From Paracentrotus lividus (Eukaryota > Echinodermata > Echinoidea > Camarodonta > Echinidae), in contig CALNVZ010002100.1 in assembly GCA_940671915.1 (NCBI GenBank), positions 3,860,216 to 3,924,215 on the forward strand: a stretch of 64,000 nt of DNA, in the 5' to 3' direction. This document shows, piece after piece, positions 1 to 13,900 of the stretch. How positions within the stretch are numbered: position 1 is the first letter of the stretch; the number at the start of each line of letters is the position of its first letter. The notes beneath the pieces were generated by a model. The model worked only from the letters and a program-made list of their open reading frames with translations. It was not told the DNA's origin and searched no databases. The position numbers were made by a program, and so were the translations under genes.

Positions 1-2121
1 CGAAGTCACATAGAAGAGATGGAATATTGAACCATGGAGGAAGGAAGAATTCTAAGAGAGAGAGAGAGAGAGAGAGAAAAAAAACACAAACAAGATAGAT
101 AGAAAGAAAGAAAGAAAGAAAGAGAGAAAGTAAGAGAGAGACTCTCCTCAAGTCTGTCCCGAGGGCCATTCCTCTTGTGCTAGGTCGCATGGCGCAACTA
201 TTCTCCATTTCGTTTCCTTTCTCTTTTTATTTTCTTGTCATCTGAGATTCCCTGAATGATGTCATTATTGATTGAATGAGGTTACTAAATCAGACCATTG
301 CTCCCAATAGTAATTTACACCCATCATACCCATAGACACGACATTATACTTTGCAGGCACATACATATCCATCCCATAATACATTATGCAAATGAATCAT
401 GGGAATATGCTAAGTACTGTAGACGGTGAGAAACTGGACTAGTCTTCCCTCAATCATGATATATTTTGTTAGTGTTAATTTTGAGTCTGTGCTTACAGAG
501 ACAGCATTAATTTGGATATAGATATTCTGTTCATTCTGCCCATAATCTGCATTATATTTCTCATCATAGCAATGTTAACATCAATTTGTAAACTTTCATA
601 TTAACACAAGATATTAAAGAAAATGGCAGATCGGTTTCAACATAAACTTGACATGATAATCATAAAATAGATATTGAGTTGTTGTGTTGATGAAATTCAT
701 ACCTAATATAATATTTAGGGCATAAATATATAAATGTTTTCTATGAAAGGAAAGAAAGAAAGAAAGAGGAGAAAAAGATAATATTTCAGAAATAATAACC
801 GAAGTCATGTATCCACACTAACATGACCAAGCTATACTATTTTCAGACTTCCTTAATTCTATATACATGTCTCTCTTCAAACAAAGTGGATGATATTATT
901 CACTGAGTTCATATTATTTGTATTTCGATTTAATAATTTTGTGGAGAAAAACAATTTAAAAAAAATAACTTAGGCACTTGAAGAGGCAATTTATGTTATA
1001 AATGTAATTTACAGGGTTAGCACAGAATTTTAATGAAAATGTGTTTATATCTCTAGTAGATATACTGAAAGAGAGAGAGAGGGGGGGGGGGAGGGAGAGA
1101 GATAGAGACAAGGAAGGTTGGGACAGAGAAAATGTGTGGGGCTGTGAACAAAGAGATGTTGTGGGAGATATTTAATTGTATTGTATTTTTTCCATTACTC
1201 AAATATCCCACAGTGGGTAACATAAATTAATTAGTATTCATGAGCCTGCAGCTTGTTCCACGCCCCTCCTCCGTTTCCCGAGCAACAAGGGCGATGGAAT
1301 TAATAATTATCCAAGGCCACTATGCACAATGAAACTTTCAATTATGTATTAATTGCAACACATCTAATCAGGGGCTCAGACAATAGGAAAGATAGATAGT
1401 ACAAAGCTTCCAAAATCCTGACAAATGCAACTCCTTTCTCTATTGCCAATTTCCTCCGCTATTCACATTACTAATATATTCAGTGGACGCTTGCAAACAC
1501 TAAACCAATCCTTTCTAATTTAATTAGGACTGAAAGTGAAACATAGGCTGTCAGATTGAGTGCTTGATGCTTATACGTGCTCGGATGACATACATCCATT
1601 CAGAAAGAGAACCAGAATCTATGAACAGAACGTTCCTATTTATTTACGAAAAAGTATTATTCGAGGAATATACAACAAACACAATGAACCTGCCAAATGG
1701 CGGATAATGTAATTTTATGACCCAAATTGTAGAAAAAAGAAGACCCCACCAAAAAAAACAACAAAAAAAAACACCCCCCCCCAAAAAAAAAAACACGCCA
1801 ATCTAAACCATTATGATTTTCCTTTAATTCGCATTTCATATTATTTTGTACTTTTCTGTCTTTTCTTTGGGCATGATATAGGCCAATTATGTTGAGGTAT
1901 AAAAAAAAAACACACTATTATCTAGACAAATTAGGCAAAGTTAACCATTTATCAATGTATTAATTTTAAGCTTTTGTTCCATCCTCCCATTTGATTTCAT
2001 TTCAGACGTATGACTATTCGATTGTCATGATAAAATCTCATGTCTGCTTCTACAGACTAATAGATGACGACTTAAATGTATGAATTAGCTAAGGGTACCC
2101 TAAGCAGTATACTTTGCTCAG

Positions 2122-2178
<57 letters not shown>

Positions 2179-2190
2179 AAAGATGGGGAG
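1..2190. other. Upstream non-coding region with GA microsatellites
   Basis: AT-rich DNA without convincing coding sequence. It holds GA-rich tracts at about 55-140 and 1070-1105 and a long pure (GA)n tract at 2126-2175. The stretch 1190-1480 is less repetitive and has clustered TAAT/ATTA cores, so it could be regulatory, but nothing in the sequence proves this. Confidence 0.5.
2126..2175. repeat. (GA)n microsatellite
   Basis: An almost perfect run of about 25 GA dinucleotides lies just before the GC-richer block that may be the promoter and first exon. Confidence 0.95.
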
Positions 2191-2994
2191 CGAGTAAGAG
2201 GTGAGAGGAAAGGAAAGCCCGAGGGAAGGAAAAAGAGAGAGAAAGTGAGTACGGGGCATCAAGCTCAAGTGGGGAACCCCTCTTCATGTATTGCGTTGCT
2301 CGGTGGCTCGCACGCTTTGGCCGTCTAAATCTATTTTCTTCATCTCTTCGTTTTCTCTCTGCTCTGCTCAGACGACGAGGCGGTGAACTATACATTCGCG
2401 TAATATAATGTTCTCCCAAACCATATAGCTCTCGAAGAAGACTCGCTTGTTGCGCTCTCGTGCCGCAAATTAAGCATTCAAATGAGATTGGGGACCGGTT
2501 ACGATGCAGGAGCACCGCAGCACCGGTGTCGCAGTCAGATAAGGTCGTCATCAAAACCTCGCCAGCAACCAACCGCTAGTTGGTCGAGTTAGGCAAACTG
2601 TCATCATATGGGAGCATAATCTTCGACTTCCAACTGAATATTATCATCACCTTCGTGAACCCTGTCTGACATTACTCTGATCCTTTTGACATTTGACGTT
2701 CATCTCTTGCTCAGCGTGTGAATTTTTCGTTAAGGTTTACCAAGGACACAAACTTGGGCTTTACGATCTTGAGATTTCACATGGTTGTCGAACGTAGACG
2801 TAAAGTGTTAGTGGAGTAAAGTGTACAAGCCATAGAGGCTTGGTTGGTTACCTCTGCTCCATCGAATCACATCTCGCTTCGGTGAGGATTTTGTCAGCAT
2901 CTGATACCAGTGCACGCATCCCATCCATCACCATCGTTAAACTCCTCCGAGACTGGGTCGTGATCAGGAGGAGAGAATTCCAACACTTCCACAG
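2190..2994 (+). promoter_or_regulatory. Candidate promoter and non-coding first exon
   Basis: This stretch is richer in GC and CpG than its surroundings. At its end CACAG is followed by GTGAGTC at 2995, a good splice donor. The next strong acceptor in the right orientation is TTTTCCAG at 10410-10417, directly ahead of the ATG exon. A 5' UTR exon spliced over about 7.4 kb is therefore plausible, and vertebrate MAPT also begins with a non-coding exon. The transcription start is not visible and no transcript evidence is available here. Confidence 0.35.
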
Positions 2995-5087
2995 GTGAGT
3001 CTTTCTTAGATAGTGCATTTTAAATGTGATTCTGATATCTGTTTTCCTAGCTTCGTCACTTTCAAGAATGTATTACATTCATTATGAAACCTTATGTGTC
3101 AGATGATTATCTTCTGGCGCTCATGAAAATTCATTATATTTATAAATAATGGTAGCCTATTATCTTTTATAACATATTTTTAACGATACAAGTCTACATA
3201 CTGATTACTTTTGTTGAAATCGCGAAGAGATAATTAGAATTAAACTAGTCACTGTTATTTAACTGCTAAATGTAGATTGGTGCATTTAGAGAGTAAGATA
3301 GTAAGCTGGGAGCAGAATAACACGTGCTTAAAAATTCTTATTTCATTTTGATTATCCAAATAGAGACAAATAATGATGAGACGTCAATGAATGTTTGCAT
3401 TACGTCTGTTAATAACACGATGCAATGTTCTAGAAGGCAATTAAAGACTCGTCTTAAAGCCTTGTTATTGTAGAAGGCATAATGGGCACCCTTCCTGTTT
3501 TCCAAATGTGCTTCAAATGTCAAGGTTAAAAACCTGGCTGATCAAGCGACTGCCAAATTAGCCTAGATCTGCAAATGAGAACATGAAAACATTTTCTGCC
3601 AATGTTTCAATAAAAGCAAACGGAATATATCACATAGGCCTACAATTTGTACAGGTTTACAGTTTTTGATACTTTAAAGCTTATTAGTACTATAAGTCCA
3701 TGTTATATTAAGCAGAATATCAGGAGAAACATCTGTATTAAATGCCTTATAAATATTATTATTATTATCATTATTACAAAGAAGAAAAACCTCTCCAAAA
3801 TCATATATTCATTGAATTCTTTTGTTACAAAGTATTCAAAATCAGAGGGGAACATAAAATATTGACATGAAAGCAATAAACAATGGACACTCTCCCTGAT
3901 ACTTTAATCAGGAAATATGTCATTAGCATATTGGTAGTCAGCTTATAATCGCACACCCATACCGGCTTAATTAAAATGGCCCTGGTGTTTTTTGTTAATG
4001 TAAAACCCTATTGATCCTCATCAACGGATGGCCTGGCCTTGGATGTATCTACTCTCATAGGCACTAGCTTATTGATTAGCAAGGTCTCATCCAGTCATTG
4101 TTTTACGATTTTACTTTTTTTTTTGTTGGTTTCCTCTCTATCTTGGTCTCTCTCTCTCGTCTCCATCCTGTGCCCATTTGTCTGCTATCCTCTTTTCCCT
4201 TTCCATCCCTCCCCTCCCCTCTCCTCCAATCTTTACACTCCTATCTATGTTCCCTTTCTTTTCTTTCTCACTTTTCCACCAACTCTCTGTAATGATTCTG
4301 TTCTGACACATTGATATTAGTCACCCCTAATTGGAATGTTTTACAAGCAAAAACATAAAACGTTTATTCTTTGCTTCCTTAAAATCATTTATACAATAGA
4401 ACCTTTAACTATCTCATCTCATCTGTCTCTGTAACTATATCTCTCTTTGTTTACGTTTTCATCTTCTCATATCTCTCTTTTTCTCATTCTTATTTTTTCC
4501 TCTCCCCCCCCTCTCTCTCTCTCTTTGCCTATTTTTTTTTTCCTTCTTCTCTTTTCCTTTTCCAATACATCTACACTAATAGAAGTCTATCTAGGTCTAT
4601 AGGGGTTGCCTACAATCTAAGATTTAGAGTGCTTCCTGTTTAATGTTGATCAATGGACCTGCATACCAATCATACTATCTCTTTGTAAAATAAGATATAT
4701 ATCTCTCCTTTTGTATGTGTTTTTAATTCCTTCTAAATGTATGTAGGTGTATATTTTCTTAGTGATAGTCTAGATGTAAACCACTCTCCTGTGTTACTGA
4801 AGTATAACTTGTATATTCCATATTCTATCTGTAAGCTCGTGTTTAATGCTAGTTTTAATTTAATTCTTTATTTATGGAAGGCTCTTATAATGCCATTGTT
4901 AATTCAAAGGAAAGGGAATTGTGAAAATGGAGAAAATATATAATATGATTAGCCCACTGGTGAACTATTGACCTTCCTACTCTGAGCCACATAAATAGTC
5001 CCTTAATTAACAGAACCAAGTATTAACTTACTAATACAGTTTTCATTAGTTAAGCTTTTCAGATCTCAAATCATATTTTATAGGCAA

Positions 5088-5090
<3 letters not shown>

Positions 5091-5142
<52 letters not shown>
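5091..5142. repeat. (GA)n microsatellite
   Basis: About 26 uninterrupted GA units, followed by A-rich sequence with AAAC repeats to about 5220. Confidence 0.95.
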
Positions 5143-5147
<5 letters not shown>

Positions 5148-5900
5148 AAGGGGACGAGAGAGGAAATAGAAAGAAAGAAAAAAAAAAACCAACAAACAAA
5201 CAAACAAACAAAACAAACATAATTTTGGGAGCCAGTAAGGGACCATTGTAGCTTTATAGGTTCTATTCACATGAAAATATCACATGTCGAATATGAGCAA
5301 GATAAGCTTGGGTTATATAGCCTGCAGAGCTTAGAAAAGAAAGTATACTCTAATCAAACAGAGCCTGCTTTGTATACATTTTAAAATCACACTTTGTATT
5401 TTTTGCCAACATTAGGAAACAGGTCTAAAAAGGTATTTTACATTACACATCATAAAAATTTCAATTAAAAATTACAATTGTACATAATTAGGAGTATGTT
5501 TCAAATGCCTTCTCAATACACATACACATACCAGATAGATAACCTTTAAGTGTGCCCTTAATGTCAAAGCAATTACATGAACATTATCACTTTACACTTT
5601 AATTACATGAACTGATAGACACTTTATCAGTATACACCTCGAAGGACATAACAAGGGAAGGTATGGCCAAGCATTTCATTATGTAGCTACATAATACTTC
5701 ATTGCAATATTCATAAATACTTGTTTGGAATTAAGAAACAAAAAACAGAAATAATGTAAAAATATTGTATCCATACACCATAGATATGGTCTGAAACAAC
5801 AAGGGCTTAAAGAAGAATAAAGAGAAAAATCCTTTGGTGCTAATATGTTCAAAATGTGTATTCTTTTTTCTATGTATTTTCCCACATACACAAAACTCAA

Positions 5901-6027
5901 ATATCGTCGACTTGGAGCCAGAAGGGCGCTATTACCATTGACTTTGTACAGTAATAGCGCCCTTATGGCTCTCAACGGAACATCTATAAGATGCAATAAC
6001 GCCCTTATGGCTCCCAACAGACGATAT
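5901..6027. mobile_element. Small palindromic MITE-like element
   Basis: The ends are inverted copies: ATATCGTC at 5901 pairs with GACGATAT at 6020-6027. The arms continue through GGAGCCAGAAGGGCGCTATT and its imperfect inverse. A third inverted copy of the GCGCCCTTATGGCTC core sits in the middle. There is no coding capacity. Confidence 0.7.
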
Positions 6028-8775
6028 GGTACATATCATTCTTCCCCTTTCAAAACTGTTATTCTATCTCCATCAAATAATAACATGTCTAGACCAAGTG
6101 TGATACATCAATGTTTACATAGATGATACCTAGTTACCTGGCTGTCTCTACCCTTGGGACCTATTCACACCTTTACCTGTGAATATACTCCTACTCCTAC
6201 AAATTAATGCCCTGCCCAATTTCATCACTTTTTTTAACACTAGACAAGCAAGAGTCAATGCACTGTCTCAAAACAGTGTCAAGTATTGACCAATAGAATA
6301 AAAACTCTTCTTGCAGATACAATAAAACAAGTGATTTTATATAACCATGAGAATCAGATGGTATAAAACAAATGAATGTCCAAAGGAGAAATAGGTTTTT
6401 AAAAAGATCTAAACTTTTTCTACTGCTTATGATTTTATTACATAATTTCCATTGATAATTTTTCATAAAGACATAGATGTTTGAATTGACTTCATCAAAT
6501 AATATTTTGAATTTGTTAGAAGACGATTACGATGTGTAATAAAAATGGTAGCATTATAAACCAATTCATTACAATGCAAACAGAAGCAAAAATGTGAATG
6601 TGTGTCATTCTACTATAACAATCAGTAATATGCTGGCTTTTTCATTAATAATATGTCCAATTTTTTTTTATACATACAATGCCATACAATCACATATACA
6701 TATTTTTATACCACATTATTTATTTTTCTAATATGCTAAAATAAATATTCTATTTAAAGAATTTTCCTGTTCATTTAAGTATCCATTCAAATTTAATTTA
6801 TTTCCACTCTTTGATTTCATCAGTTATATCTCAAGTATGAAATAGGTCAACAAAGATTCTATAAATATTCTGCCATCCTTCTTGGAACATATTGTCATTC
6901 TCTGCCAAGGCTATACAATCAAACCACAATGTATTGTGTGATGACAGACTACACCAGTAAGATATGACAAATTATATGCTTTGCTTACAATAACAACTTT
7001 AAAAACACATAAGAACTTAGCTCTATACTTCAAATAATTTTGTTATGAAATATATTTTGCATTCAGTTCTTTATTTTTATTTTTTAAATGTATTTTTAAA
7101 ACATGGGGATACATGAATATCACATTTCAACTATGTGGAAATGTACAGTTATAAAACTTCTTGGAACAAAATGAATTTGGTACCATTATACCATTCTAAT
7201 GTCTGGTGACTTGACACAAATAATTGGAATGATAGATTTCTGGCCTGGCATGTTCATCAGATATTTAGACATTGCATGACATATTTCTTTTGAATATCAA
7301 GAATTCAATTATTGGGATGTGGCTATTTTACAGGAAGTTATCTATTTGATATCATGTTGACTGGTAAACCACGACCACAAACTAATGTGTTTCTTCCACT
7401 CGGGAGGCAAATGTTTTTAAATTCAGGAATGGAGGCACAATTTACAATAGTTATATCTCTTTCATGTACAGGTATGTTTGCATTTATTCTCCTGTCTCGC
7501 CTCACAGACATAACCCTGAAATAATAATGCATAATATAAACTTGAACAGAATCATGACAATGGGAGTATTGTTATACAGTATATGTTATTTTCTTTTCAT
7601 CACACCTTGAACATTTTGTACTTGCTTGCTTCTTTGTTCTATGAGAAGAAGAATGGTCACATATTATGCATAAACCAAATATAGATCAATGCTACATTCA
7701 TAAACATTACATTTTATGTTTTTATATTATTAATATTGATACTAAATATATAAAGAAAAAGATTCATGAAAAAAACCCAAGAATTTGTTAAACGGTTTTA
7801 TCAATAAATTGTATTATCTTGATTTTGGTAAACTAAAAATGGCAACAGAGCATTGCAATTCTCTTCAAAATTCCATGTTAAGTTGAGATTACACATCAAA
7901 TATTGAGAAAATTTTCATGGTACATTTATGAGATTTCATCCATAACACATTGCTACATACATTACGTAGCAATCAACTAAGAAAAAACATAGATAAAATA
8001 GATTAAAATCAAGTTTCTTTCTAAAATCCACCTGCGCTCATCACTATTCAATGACACAGCCTCCAACAAGCTAGGTATCTAACCACCCTAGGTGTTTATG
8101 TCATGCCACATTAGTGCCCTATTCTCTGTTTGTTCCAACCTCCCCGTCATACTGCGCAAGTGGGATGTTTGGATGTTTGTACGAAGTGACGTGACCGAGA
8201 GAGAGAGAGAGAGACAGAGAAAGAGAGAGATACAGTGATAGATTGAAAGCCCATCCTCACTGCCAACTATTTCTTGATAATTAAATCATTTTCTGTGGAT
8301 AAAATTGCCATGATGGTTTCTGTGCAGACCGTCTTCAAAATATCCTGCCAAAAAAGAAGTGCAGTCTGCCAAAATATGATGTAATAAATACTGCCAAATT
8401 AAATTCTCTGATATTGAGAATGTTTAATTCATTTATAGAACACCTGAAGTTTTAGAAGAAAATAACAACTTTACTTGATAATTCGTAATTAACGAATTTA
8501 TGAAATTCAAGAGTATAAAATCATAGACAGTCTATAAATTTATCAGTTTTTAAGCGAGATATTATCATTTCATTTGAAATAAATCTGTGTTGAGGCAGTT
8601 CCTGTCTAGCTTGTCAACTGACGAAGAAAGGTCATATATACCGGATAACAGCATGAGGTCCGGGGGCAGAACACTTGAACTTATCAATGATAAAAAGGCC
8701 TTTAAAAGGAAACACCTAACACCATTATAATTTGGATAGCCATTAAAGAAGTAAAATCAGCCCTAAATTGACATC

Positions 8776-9830
8776 TACAGGGTGTTTCCGAAAAAAGGAA
8801 ACCCAACTTTGATCAACAATAATTTCAAAAATATTCCAATGGTGATTATGAAAATTATATCACTGAAAAGTGCGACTCATTGCCATTCTAATGATACCTC
8901 GCTCACCTCACCAATGTCACGCATCACTAAACCCCATTGTTTTGAAAAAGTCTTGTAAAATTGTGCGTGGTTCACTTTCATGCACCCTGAGATGGTTTGT
9001 GTGAATGTGCCTGGAAAGGAAACCCAACTTTGATCATCAATAATTTCAAGATATTTTCAGTGGTGATTAAGAATTTAATATCACTGGAAAGTAGAACTCA
9101 TTACCATTCTAATGATACCTCTCTCAGCTCACCAATATCATGCATCACTGAACCCCATTGTTTTGAAAATTGTCTCGCAAAATTGTGATAGGTTCTCTTT
9201 CATGCTCCTTGAGATGAGTTGCTTCAAAGATTCCTAACAAATCTAAGTAAAGCATTCCAGTGACTTAAAATTAATGAGTTTGATAAATGGGTTGGAAATT
9301 TTTACTTATTCAGTCCTTTAATCTTACCATCCAGGTAATTTCAACATGTTACTGCTCACGACAACCCAGAGAACCTTCATTTCTCCGTGGATAATGTAAG
9401 AAGCATGACAGTGCATCAATCACAATTTTGCAAGATATTTTCAGAACAATGGGGTTCAGTGATGCGTGACATTGGTGAGCTGAAAGAGATATCAATACAA
9501 TGATAATGAGTGGCACTTTCCAGTGATATAAACGTCATAATCACTACTGTCATGTTTTTAAAATGATTGATGATGAAAGTTGGATTCCTTTTTAGGCACA
9601 TTGCAGCAACCCATCTCAATGAGCGTGGAAGTGAACCACTCACAATTTTGCAAGACATTTTCAAAACAATGAGGTTCAGTGATGCGTGACATTGGTGAGC
9701 TGAGCGGGGTATCATTAAAATGGCAATGAGTTCCACTTTCCAGTGATATAAATTTTATAATCACCATGGAAATATTTTTTAAATTATTGATGATCAAACT
9801 TGGGTTTCCTTTTTTCTGGGTCACCCTGTA
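8776..9830. mobile_element. Non-autonomous Tc1/mariner-like foldback element with nested tandem units
   Basis: The ends are TACAGGGTG at 8776 and CACCCTGTA at 9822-9830, flanked by TA as expected for Tc1/mariner insertion. Each half carries two diverged ~220 bp units that start near GGAAACCCAACTTTGATCA, and the right half is the inverse of the left. Apparent reading frames in the right half are only translations of these repeats. No transposase is seen. Confidence 0.8.
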
Positions 9831-10417
9831 TATGATTTACAATGAATTCATTTTTGTGCACACTGAAGTTAATGCATTTGTATTGACCATGTATAGTCTA
9901 CTCATGAACTGATTTAACCTGTATTCCCAGTGAATGCTTTGTATTTCAACATGTGTCTTGAATATATGAAACAATCAAAAATAGAACTATAAAGAGTAAA
10001 TCCATTTTCAATGATTATGTATTCCCCAAGTTGAAGCTTCAACTTTAATAAATATATTTTTTAATTATTTGAGGAAAACATAAGTTTGTAGAGATAAAAA
10101 AGATATAGATTTAGTATAGATTAGTTTCCTTAAACATGATGAAAGGCCTGATTTCATATAAAGGCATATTGTAAATACGGTCTAGTCCCATTATAAACAA
10201 GACAGATACAACAAGATTCTATTTCAAACATACAAACCTAGTATGTCCAGTATAATGAGGGCCATAGAATGGTTAACGCCCCTAGGTCTCCCGCACAATC
10301 ATCATACGTGGCATTTAACTAAATGGCACAGCACATAATTACATGTTACTCTACCTACTCGCTTATCTCTCCACTAGAGCTAATTGTTACACCTCTTTGC
10401 ACTGATTACTTTTCCAG

Positions 10418-10967
10418 AAGAGCGCTATACTCGACTGAAGAGTTTTCTACCGAACCTCTCTAACATCCCTCCTCTACCGCATCCATCACAGAAGACCAGT
10501 CTGACAGACGCACAGACAACATCCCATGATGGAGAACCCAGCCGAGACTGGTGTCCTCTCAGGCGATTCCTTCTCACATCAATACGAGGTAAACAGCAAT
10601 GAGAAGGTCTACTCGGAAGGTACCACGGGCAAGGTAGAGACCGGTGGCGAGATGGAGAAGACTTCCGGTGAGATGAGGGACGCCGACGGCAGCATCGTCG
10701 TCGAGGGAGAGGATGGTTTCAATAGCGCTGGTATCGATGATAAAGCTGTTATGAAACCTGGGAACGGACATGATGATGGAATTGTGCAAGGTGATGAGGA
10801 TGTGGTGATGGCTGATGCGGATGCTGAGGCAGGATTTGTAGGAGGAGATGGTGCACAGAAGGGATACCAGGAGGAATATCAGGAGGAATGCATCGGGAAT
10901 GGAGGCATGGTGGATCAGGCTCAACCAGCTGTCATGGAGAATGGAAAACAAAACGGTAGACCATGTG
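10418..10967 (+). CDS. Exon 2: start codon and acidic N-terminus of the tau/MAP-like protein
   Basis: The exon follows a pyrimidine-rich acceptor (TTTTCCAG, 10410-10417) and ends at GTAAGT (10968). Coding starts at ATG 10526, with a second ATG immediately after at 10529. The first 108 bases are 5' UTR. The 147 complete codons are rich in Gly, Glu and Asp with few hydrophobics, which fits an acidic, disordered projection region. The exon ends in phase 1, and its last G joins AT at 40966 to make Asp, continuing as PFASPDDQ. I recognise no named domain. The link to the later exons rests on phase, strand and matching composition, so it is probable rather than proven. Confidence 0.75.
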
Positions 10968-13900
10968 GTAAGTTGATTGATTTTATTCTAAATATATGAT
11001 ATTTGACATATCTAATTCTAAAAGAGAGCATGCATTTATAATTTTTTTTAAAAAGCAAATAATGATTGAGGTTTAAATAGACTATCAACTTTTGATTAAA
11101 TAGTGAACCAGTAAAGTAACAATTTTATTTATGTTTTCAGTAACCAAACTATAGTTGATAAATTGATAAATTGATAAACTGCTAAACTCACTTCACTCAA
11201 AGATGCAACTGCTATTTCCTTTACCAGACAAAAAAGCACTGTCTACCATTTAAAGGTCAAGTTTAACTTGTTGAGATTATTTGACTTCTTTTGATCGTTG
11301 ACTTTTCTTCACCAACATGTTGTAGAGGAAATTCCTCCATGCAGGTACATCAGAAATATATGCTATAAGTACTTCATTTTTGCAACATCCAAAGTTCTTT
11401 GCAAAGTTTACTGTTCTGAAGCTCTTAGAAGTGACATGAATTATATTTCAATTCTTCAATACACCAGAGGGTGGCCTGCAGTGGGCACAAAGAAAAAGAA
11501 GAATTTGTCGGCATTATTTTTAAACCATATAATAGTTTAGATTTGATAAAGTCTATGCACGGCTCAAAGCCATTGTCATTGAAACATGAGTAGGTAGGTT
11601 ACTTCAAGTCCTCCTTCACTGACCTTTCACTGAGACTGGTCAATGAACGGTCATCACCTCGATCATCCTACCAATGAATGGTCGAGCCCCCTCCTATAGC
11701 CTGACATACCATATATCTATATCACATTGGGAACCAATTATACCAAAGAAAATATGGTGTCCTACATCTCTTCTTGAAGAGCATGCATCCAAGTGGATGA
11801 GAGGAGAGTTTCTCTGATCGGCCAATTGTGAACTGATTTAAATAGAATTGAATTCATAAATAGTTGTTTCTGTTATCTAAAAATATTCATACTGTAGGCC
11901 TACCATAGCCATTGCTATTTAGAGAACTTCTCTCATGATGGAAAATTATAGGACAAATCACAATAAGTATATGAAAGAAACTTTATAAACAAAGAAAACA
12001 GAGAAAAACATTAAAATATTAATAATAATACCGGTTTCTTATAACGCTTTACATTGTTAGACCAAAGCACTTACAGTATATTATTACCCCGGTCATTGGA
12101 GTCATTTCACAATCCCTTTTGTAAATTAAGTTACAGTATTTCTTTTACTCCGACTGTCGTATAAGGTAATCTTCAATATTGCCCTAAATGTGGGACAATA
12201 ATAGCAGACTAGAGGTCCTTGTATAAAGTTGTTTGTTTCATTATAGACAGTAAGATGTATATTAATTGAGTTTGCTTAATGCAATACACTTAACCATATA
12301 GACCAATTTCACTGCCCCCTTTCATTGACAAAGAGCTTTAGCAGCCTTAATTTGATATGTCGCGGAAAGGATTTCATCATAAATGTCCCTTTTAGCCATT
12401 GATAAAAACAAGTAATCCTATCCCTTAACCTACATCACAATGGACAGGTGCTACTGTGTAACAATTCAACAATACTCTTCAAGAAAGGGGGGTTCCTCAA
12501 ACGCTCAACGATTCCTTTGTGGGCCTCTTTTGTTGAGAGAGACTTGTTTGTTAGTGGCATTCTTGGAGCATGAACCATCTTGGTAGCCCTGTCAATGTCG
12601 ATGATATCATATATCCTCAATTCCTTCCAGGTACTTTGACACTGTCTGACCTCTCTAAAGTGAAAAACTTAGCAGTGTTGGTCCAATTATTGAAAGAAAA
12701 TTTGTTTCTCTATAAACAGAGCCTCCCTCCTTCCTCTACAGTTCACAATTTCAAGGTCAAGGGGAGGTTATCACAGAGCTTTCTGGAGGTGTGGGAATAA
12801 ATTATTAGCAAGTTAAATTTGGAGGGAGGTTTCTATTTGAAGTGACGATTCATAGATTACACAAATGAAGGCAGTGCGAGCTCTGGTTATCTTTTCCATG
12901 CACTAAACTTTGAAAACTTTTTCCAAATTAGTATGTTTCTCTGAATTGCAACATATGCGTACTTAGTGAAACCATATAAACAGGTGGCCAAATAATATCA
13001 CTCTCAATTTTGAGGGGGAAAAAAAAGAAAAAAGGAGAGAAAATAAAGTAAAGCATATCTTATATAGATATGGCTCGTATGAATGCAAATAATTGCATTG
13101 AATTAAGCATAAAAACACCCTTAAAGAGGTGCAATCAATGTATCATAATTTTAGTAAATTAATTCTTGAATTAGAATCTACAAAAAAAAAAAAAATAAAA
13201 AATAAAATAAAAATCATTGCATCATTATTATTGACACATAAAAAATATTTACTTTTCAAACTGTGCACATAGGTCTATACATTATTCAAATATACAATGA
13301 CAATCGAGGATCTGGTTAAAACTATTCGCATCGAAGGAACATCACATAGTACTATTCTCTCGAGGGCCATCGGCCCGAGAGAGAATAGTACTATGTGATG
13401 TTCCTGAGTGCGAATAGTTTTAACCTGTTCTGAGAATGAGTCATTGTATATTTGTTGTATATCCCTTCCACTATCCTTTTAATTTTTTTAATGAACAAAA
13501 TTATATAGTCTATGCTTACCTTTCTTCTGGATCCAATAAGTACAAGTACATACAAAGCGCCCGTTTTTGTTCGAGCACCGACGAAAAATCTTGCGAGCGC
13601 TGAATGGAGTGATTTGATGTCGATCTCATCACAACTCACACCATCAATTTGTGAACAAAATTCACGGAATATAGATACAGCATACTTAATTTGTTTCTGA
13701 GTATTAACGCTGTCAGTCGAGTTCATGAAATCCACAATTTCCTCGTCATTATACTGCTGAAATCTTCCGTTATTACCATCAATCTGGCAACTAGTGGAGG
13801 CAGCCATTTTGTCTGTTTACAAACAAAAATCAGCTGTTGCGCACCTGGTCAGTGCAGCTCGCCGAAAGTTTCCCGTGGCATGCGCGCGGCATGCAGTGGA

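Larger units (their letters stand above)
2995..10417 (+). other. Putative intron 1
   Basis: AT-rich non-coding DNA. It contains pyrimidine-rich low complexity at 4100-4560, a (GA)n tract at 5091-5142, a small palindromic element at 5901-6027 and a large TIR element at 8776-9830. I see no supported coding exon. Confidence 0.4.

Noticed and set aside
2177..2572. 131-codon minus-strand frame with Arg-rich and Cys-containing stretches
   Set aside because: It overlaps the CpG-richer candidate 5' exon, ends in a translation of the GA repeat, and shows no recognisable domain or splice context.
9416..9824. Minus-strand frames of 88-106 codons that look related to each other
   Set aside because: They are similar because they translate the inverted tandem units of the foldback element; there is no transposase motif.
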